Shown piece by piece: positions 59,531-64,000 of a DNA stretch of 64,000 nt; the first letter of the stretch is position 1; each line of letters begins with the position of its first letter. The notes below the pieces were generated by a model that saw nothing but the letters and a program-made list of their open reading frames with translations, did not search any database and was not told where the DNA came from. The DNA comes from Streptosporangium canum (lineage in GTDB: Bacteria; Actinomycetota; Actinomycetes; Streptosporangiales; Streptosporangiaceae), in assembly GCF_900113865.1 (NCBI RefSeq), contig NZ_FOQY01000015.1, positions 62,001-126,000 of the forward strand, in the 5' to 3' direction. The translations under genes were made by a program, and so were the position numbers.

Positions 59531-61396
59531 GTGTCCAGGGCGACGGTCCGGGAACGGGTTCGGTACTGGTTCGACAACACCATGTCACGCGGCACGGCGG
59601 CCCTGATCGGCTGGCTGGCTCTGATCTCCTTCGGGTTGATCCTGCTGGTCACGGTGTTGGGCATGTGGCTGACGCCGGTCGAGGCGGCCAAGAACAACGG
59701 CTTCCCCGGCATGCTGTGGATGTCGCTCATGCGCACGCTGAGCCCCGGCAAGGTCGCCAGTGACAGCGGGAGCGCGCCGTTCGTCGCGCTGATGTTCGTC
59801 GCGTCGCTGGGCGGGCTCTTCATCGTGAGCGCGCTGGTCGGCGTGCTCGCCAACGGGCTCAAGACCAGGTTCGAGCAGTTGCGCAAGGGCAAGTCCCGGA
59901 TCATCGAGACCGGGCACATCGTGATCCTGGGCTGGTCGGAGCAGGTTTTCACGATCGTCACCGAGCTGGTCCAGGCGCACGCGAGCGACCGGGGGTCGGT
60001 CATCTCGATCCTGGCCGACATGGACAAGCCCACCATGGAGGACGACATCCGCCGGCACGTGGGCGACACCGGCAGGACCAAGCTGGTCTGCCGAACCGGG
60101 CGACCCACCGAGCCGACCGACCTCGACCTGATGAGCCTGGACTCGGCCCGCTCGGTGGTCGTGCTCTCCCCGCAGGGCGACGACCCCGACGCCCACGTCA
60201 TCAAGACGCTGCTCGCCCTGGCCAAGCGCTCCGGCGACCACCCGCCGGTGGTGGCCGCGATCGCGAGCACCGCGAACATGGCCGCCGCCCGGCTGGCCGG
60301 CGGCCCGGACGTCCACCTGGTCGACTCCGACGACACCGCCTCCCGGCTCATCGTGCAGTCGTCACGACAGTCGGGCATGTCCGTGGTCTGCATGGACCTG
60401 CTCAACTTCGACGACGGCGAGATCTACCTGCGCTCCGACCCCGACCTCACCGGCATGGCGTACGGCGACGCCCTGCCCGCCTACCAGACCGCCACGGTCA
60501 TCGGCCTGCGCGGGAGCAGCGGGGTCATGCTGAACCCGCCCATGGACACCGTGATCTCCGCCGGGGACGAGGTCATCGTGATCGCCCACGACGACTCGCT
60601 GATCCACCTGGCCGACGGCATGCCCGAGGCCCGGGAGGAGTCGATTCTCTCGGTCGAGCACACCGGGCCGGCCCCGGAGCGGACCCTGGTCCTCAACTGG
60701 AACGGCCGGGGACGCCAGATCGTCCGCTACCTCGACGGCTACGTCGCCCCCGGCTCCGTCCTGGACATCGCCTCCGACCACCCCGACGCCGCGACCGGCT
60801 TCGAGGGGCTGCGCAACCTCACAGTGAACGCCAAGGAGTGCGACACCGCCGACCGCTACGCGCTGGAGTCCCTGGGCCTGGGCGTCTACCAGCACGTGAT
60901 CGTGCTCTCCGACGACCGCTTCCTCGCCGGCCACGCCGACACCCGGACGCTGATGACCCTCCTGCAGCTCCGCGACATGCAGACCTCGCTCGGCGAGCGC
61001 TACTCGATCGTCAGCGAGATGCACGACGAGAACAACCGGAGCCTGGCCGAGGTCACCGAGGCCGACGACATCGTGATCAGCGACACGGTGATCGGCCTGC
61101 TCCTGGCCCAGCTCGCGGAGAACCAGCACCTGGCCGAGGTGTTCGACTACCTCTTCGACTCCCGCGGCTCGGAGATCTACCCCCGCCCGGCCGGCCAGTA
61201 CGTCCGCCCCGGCGCCCCGGTCAGCTTCGCCTCGGTGATCGAGTCAGCCCGCCGCCGGGGCGAGACCGCGATCGGCTACCGCCTGGCGGAGCGGGTGAAC
61301 GAGGCCCCCCACTTCGGCGTCGTCCTGAATCCCGACAAGTCACGCCCGCTCCGCCTCGGCCCCGGGGACTCGGTGATCGTCCTCGCCGAACGCTGA
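59531..61396 (+). CDS. CASTOR/POLLUX-like ion channel with TrkA-N (RCK) domains
   Basis: 621 residues. Two membrane helices (GWLALISFGLILLVTVLGMW and ALMFVASLGGLFIVSALVGVLAN) frame a short pore region, followed by two NAD-binding RCK-type halves (HIVILGWSEQVFTIVTEL; LVLNWNGRGRQIVRYLDG). This matches the bacterial relatives of plant CASTOR/POLLUX and DMI1 channels. GGGAGG is 5 bases before GTG 59531. It is divergent from the SAHH/ECF operon. Gating ions are unknown; calcium-gated potassium or cation channels are typical. Confidence 0.88.
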   Translation: MSRATVRERVRYWFDNTMSRGTAALIGWLALISFGLILLVTVLGMWLTPVEAAKNNGFPGMLWMSLMRTLSPGKVASDSGSAPFVALMFVASLGGLFIVSALVGVLANGLKTRFEQLRKGKSRIIETGHIVILGWSEQVFTIVTELVQAHASDRGSVISILADMDKPTMEDDIRRHVGDTGRTKLVCRTGRPTEPTDLDLMSLDSARSVVVLSPQGDDPDAHVIKTLLALAKRSGDHPPVVAAIASTANMAAARLAGGPDVHLVDSDDTASRLIVQSSRQSGMSVVCMDLLNFDDGEIYLRSDPDLTGMAYGDALPAYQTATVIGLRGSSGVMLNPPMDTVISAGDEVIVIAHDDSLIHLADGMPEAREESILSVEHTGPAPERTLVLNWNGRGRQIVRYLDGYVAPGSVLDIASDHPDAATGFEGLRNLTVNAKECDTADRYALESLGLGVYQHVIVLSDDRFLAGHADTRTLMTLLQLRDMQTSLGERYSIVSEMHDENNRSLAEVTEADDIVISDTVIGLLLAQLAENQHLAEVFDYLFDSRGSEIYPRPAGQYVRPGAPVSFASVIESARRRGETAIGYRLAERVNEAPHFGVVLNPDKSRPLRLGPGDSVIVLAER

Positions 61397-61634
61397 CCCA
61401 CCGCCCCGAGTCCGCGACGCGGGGTAGGCGGTCCGTGACCGGAGCCCGGCCGTGCCCCGGAGACCGGGGCCCGTGACCCGAAAGCCGGGCGTGACCGGAG
61501 CCTGGGGCCCGTGACCCGAAAGCCGACCGTGACCCGGAGACCGGCCGTGACCCGGAGACCGGCCGTGATCCGAAGCCCGGGGTCCGGGATCCGGCACGGT
61601 CCGCCGTATCCGGCCCTGGTAAACGATCGATAAA
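61397..61634. repeat. Minisatellite-like spacer (CCGTGACCCGGAGACCGG type)
   Basis: An 18-base unit, CCGTGACCCGGAGACCGG and variants (CCGTGACCCGAAAGCCG, TGATCCGAAGCCCGG), occurs about six times between 61440 and 61590. It separates two genes of the same strand. GATAAA at 61628 may belong to the promoter of the next gene. Confidence 0.65.
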
Positions 61635-62777
61635 GTGCCGGGCGTGGAACTTCGCCGCGTCCCGGTCGAGACCGCGATCACCGTCCTGGTGATCCTTACA
61701 GTGCTCGCCGGGACCGTCACCATGGCCGCCCTGCGGCCGGAGGTGACGCCCAACGTCTGGGACTACACGATGCCGCCGGTGGCGTGCGCCGCGGCGGTGT
61801 TCCGCCGCCGCTTCCCGATCTCGGCGCTGCTCCTGGCCGGAGCGGCGGCCGGGTTCTACTACCCGCTGGCGCATCTGGACGGATGGATCCTCCTGGCGGT
61901 GCTCCTCACCCTGTTCACCGCCGCCGACCTGGGCCATCTCGCGGCGGCGGCGACCATCACGGTCGCGGGCCTGCTGGCGGTCACCCTCGGCGAGGTGAAC
62001 AGCCCGATCCGGCATCTCGACGACAGCCAGTTCCTGCTGCTGGGCGGCTGGGTGTTCGCGACCCTGGCGATGGGCGGGATGTCGCGCAACCGGCGCGCCT
62101 ATCTGGCGGAGGCCGGGCGGCGGCTGGCGGAGGCCGAGCGCACCCGCGAGGAGGAGGCACGGCGCAGGGCCGCCGAGGAACGGCTCCGGATCGCACGGGA
62201 GCTCCACGACACCCTCGGCCACAACATCTCGATGATCAATGTGCAGGCAGGGGCCGCGCTGCACCGGATCAAGGACCGGCCCGGACAGGCCGAGACGGCG
62301 CTGGCGACCATCAAGGAGGCCAGCAAGGAGGCGCTGCGGGAGCTGCGGGCCACGCTGGGCATGCTGCGGCAGGTGGACGAGGACTCCCCCACCGGCCCGG
62401 CGCCGAGCCTGGCCCGGATCCGGGAGCTGGCCGACCGGTCCGGGCTCGCCGTGCGGATCGAGATCCTCGGCGAGCCCCGGGCCCTGCCCGCCGAGGTGGA
62501 CCACGCGGCCGTGCGCATCGTCCAGGAGGCCCTGACCAACGTCACCCGCCACTCGGGCGCCGGCGCCGCCGAGGTCGTCATCCAGTACGGCGACGCCGAC
62601 CTGAGCCTCCGGATCGACGACCACGGCCCCGGGGCCTGGCCCCGCTCGGAGACCGGGTTCGGGATCATCGGTATGCGGGAGCGGGCCACCGCCCTGGGCG
62701 GGTCCCTGGAGGCCGGCGACCGCCGGACCGGCGGTTTCCGGGTCTCCGCACGGCTCCCCCTGAGAGGAATTTCATGA
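61635..62777 (+). CDS. NarL-type sensor histidine kinase (HisKA_3)
   Basis: 380 residues. Four or five membrane helices occupy residues 10-150 (ITVLVILTVLAGTVTMAAL; FPISALLLAGAAAGFYYPLA). His191 in ARELHDTLGHNIS is the HisKA_3 site. ATPase boxes are VRIVQEALTNVTRHSGAG and GFGIIGMRERATALGG. The GTG start at 61635 has no strong ribosome-binding site; GTG 61644 is possible. It pairs with the regulator at 62774 by ATGA overlap. Confidence 0.92.
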   Translation: MPGVELRRVPVETAITVLVILTVLAGTVTMAALRPEVTPNVWDYTMPPVACAAAVFRRRFPISALLLAGAAAGFYYPLAHLDGWILLAVLLTLFTAADLGHLAAAATITVAGLLAVTLGEVNSPIRHLDDSQFLLLGGWVFATLAMGGMSRNRRAYLAEAGRRLAEAERTREEEARRRAAEERLRIARELHDTLGHNISMINVQAGAALHRIKDRPGQAETALATIKEASKEALRELRATLGMLRQVDEDSPTGPAPSLARIRELADRSGLAVRIEILGEPRALPAEVDHAAVRIVQEALTNVTRHSGAGAAEVVIQYGDADLSLRIDDHGPGAWPRSETGFGIIGMRERATALGGSLEAGDRRTGGFRVSARLPLRGIS

Positions 62778-63439
62778 TTCGCGTACTGCTCGCCGACGAC
62801 CAGACCCTGGTCCGCGCCGGTTTCCGGTCGATCCTGGAGGGCGAGGACGACATCGAGGTGGTCGGGGAGGCGGCCGACGGGATGCGGGCCGTACGGCTCG
62901 CCAGGGAGCTCAGCCCCGACGTGGTGCTGATGGACATCCGGATGCCCGAGCTGAACGGGCTGGAGGCCGCACGGCGGATCATCGCCGACGACGGGCCGGC
63001 CGTCACCAAGGTGATCATCCTGACCACCTTCGACCTCGACGACTACGTGTACGGCGCGCTGCGCGCCGGGGCCAGCGGTTTCCTGGTCAAGGACACCGAG
63101 CCGGCCGAGCTCATCCACGGCATCAAGGTGGTGGCCAGGGGCGACGCGCTGATCGCGCCCTCGATCACCCGGCGGCTGATCGCGGAGTTCGCCGGGCGGG
63201 TGAAGCGGCCCGAGCCGGGGCCGGAGTTCAACGGGCTGACCGAGCGCGAGCGGGAGGTGCTGACGCTGGTCGCCGGCGGGCTGTCCAACGACGAGATCGC
63301 CGCCAGGCTGGTGCTGAGCCCGGCCACCGCCAAGACCCACGTGAGCCGGATCATGACCAAGCTGCACGCGCGGGACCGGACGCAGCTCGTGGTCCTCGCC
63401 TACGAGGCGGGCGTGGTCACCCCGGGGTGGATGGGTTAG
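62774..63439 (+). CDS. NarL/LuxR-family response regulator
   Basis: 221 residues. Receiver DDQ (8-10), Asp54 in VVLMDIRMPELNG, LTTFD and KDTEPAELI. The LuxR-type HTH is LTEREREVLTLVAGGLSNDEIAARL, then SPATAKTHVSRIMTKL. It is translated with the kinase upstream by a 4-base overlap. Targets are unknown; cydA follows after a repeat-rich spacer, but a link is not shown. Confidence 0.94.
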   Translation: MIRVLLADDQTLVRAGFRSILEGEDDIEVVGEAADGMRAVRLARELSPDVVLMDIRMPELNGLEAARRIIADDGPAVTKVIILTTFDLDDYVYGALRAGASGFLVKDTEPAELIHGIKVVARGDALIAPSITRRLIAEFAGRVKRPEPGPEFNGLTEREREVLTLVAGGLSNDEIAARLVLSPATAKTHVSRIMTKLHARDRTQLVVLAYEAGVVTPGWMG

Positions 63440-63717
63440 CCACCGGGCAGGCGGGGCAGCCGCGTAGATGAAGGCGAGCCCGTAGGCCGAGCGACCGGGA
63501 AGGCGAAGCAGCCGCCCTGTAGGCGAGGCGGCCGTGTAGGCGAGGCGGACCCGTAGGCGACACGAGCGCGCAGGCGAAGGCGGACCCGTAGGCGTAGGCG
63601 GGGCGGCCGGGGCGCGGGGCGTCGCACGGCTCGGGTCCGGGGACGCAACTTCTGGAGTACGGCGTATGCGCTCCGGGAGGGACGCGCGGGCGGTGGCCGT
63701 ACCGGGAATCTGTGGAC
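63440..63717. repeat. Repeat-rich spacer (GTAGGCGAGGCGG type) before cydA
   Basis: Units such as CCGTAGGCGAGGCGGCC recur at least seven times between about 63465 and 63605. The last 110 bases before the cydA ATG are free of it. I see no clear promoter. The repeat may be a minisatellite like that at 61440. Confidence 0.6.
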
Positions 63718-64000
63718 ATGGAGACGCTCGACCTCGCCCGACTGCAGTTCGCCCTCACCGCGGGGGCGCACTTCCTGTTCGTCGCCCTGACCCTCGGCCT
63801 GGCCACCCTGGTGGCGATCATGCAGACCCGGGCCACGCTGACCGGCTCGGCCGTGCACATGCGGATGACACGGTTCTGGGGGCGGCTCTACGTGATCAAC
63901 TACGCGATGGGGATCGTCACCGGGCTGGTGATGGAGTTCCAGTTCGGCCTGGCCTGGAACGGGCTGACGCACTTCGCGGGCAACGTGTTCGGCGCCTCGC
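63718..64000 (+). CDS. cydA: Cytochrome bd oxidase subunit I, N-terminal part (cut by window end)
   Basis: 94 residues are present. METLDLARLQFALTAGAHFLF, then LGLATLVAIMQTRA and the QFGLAWNGLTHFAGNVFGAS end match CydA starts, with His18 (GAHFLF) as haem b595 ligand. The protein spans the membrane and reduces oxygen to water with quinol at low oxygen. The sequence stops in mid-gene; CydB and CydDC should follow outside the window. GTGGAC is near the ATG with only a weak ribosome-binding site. Confidence 0.92.
   Translation, partial: METLDLARLQFALTAGAHFLFVALTLGLATLVAIMQTRATLTGSAVHMRMTRFWGRLYVINYAMGIVTGLVMEFQFGLAWNGLTHFAGNVFGAS

Noticed and set aside
1-64000. tRNA, rRNA or integrase/attachment sites bordering the lower-GC island
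   Set aside because: I scanned for tRNA-like cloverleaf stretches, integrases and direct-repeat borders near 23.77 and 33.05 kb and found none I could support by eye.

Overview
The window comes from a high-GC Gram-positive actinomycete, most likely a filamentous one related to Streptosporangiaceae (Streptosporangium/Nonomuraea type). The support is very GC-rich DNA with GC-biased third positions, frequent GTG starts, ATGA/GTGA start-stop overlaps, and actinobacterial families (STAS and RsbW-like regulators, DUF574 methyltransferases, a nitrate-sensor-type kinase, DUF4262, XRE-TPR regulators). The genus is inferred, not proven. I saw no rRNA, tRNA, CRISPR array or transposase.

Layout. 0-5 kb: the end of a STAS-domain gene, an epimerase, and a directly abutting pair encoding a secreted metzincin-lectin protein and an ECF sigma factor fused to a zinc finger, a membrane helix and an outside trefoil-like domain. 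5-9.5 kb: a TetR gene with a perfect palindromic operator, coupled to a heterodimeric ABC exporter with one degenerate ATP site. 9.5-16.5 kb: a fatty-acid desaturase divergent from a coupled run of cytochrome P450, cyclooxygenase-like haem dioxygenase and lipase/acetoacetate-decarboxylase-like fusion, followed by a small helical protein. This looks like an undescribed oxylipin-type fatty-acid oxygenation locus. 16.5-20.5 kb: sirtuin, MDR oxidoreductase with divergent TetR, HAD phosphatase.

20.5-33 kb is an accessory region. A graspetide-type RiPP pair (aspartyl-methyltransferase plus ATP-grasp) has lost the front half of its ATP-grasp gene exactly where lower-GC DNA begins (about 23.77 kb). 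The lower-GC block carries a membrane-anchored Mrr-like nuclease, a Sel1/TPR regulator, an HNH-like nuclease, a coupled ParB-like / SNF2 helicase / DUF3883 nuclease trio, and a divergent Vsr/Dcm pair. It reads as a defence island containing a possibly new three-gene system.

33-50 kb: S9 peptidase coupled to an XRE-TPR regulator, small actinobacterial proteins, an anti-sigma kinase, a duplicated and decayed gene copy, an L,D-transpeptidase divergent from an OmpR/BaeS two-component system, several secreted or lipid-anchored small proteins, a pentapeptide-repeat protein and a MetE-like protein with an apparently leaderless promoter. 50-59.3 kb: an AhpD-like protein, an orphan nitrate-sensor-type kinase, and a tightly coupled six-gene operon joining two S-adenosylhomocysteine-hydrolase-like proteins, a complete ECF vitamin-type transporter (fused EcfAA', EcfS, EcfT) and an amidohydrolase. 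This suggests uptake and processing of a nucleoside-like compound. 59.5-64 kb: a CASTOR/POLLUX-like channel, a NarL-type two-component system, and the start of cydA (cytochrome bd oxidase), cut by the window edge.
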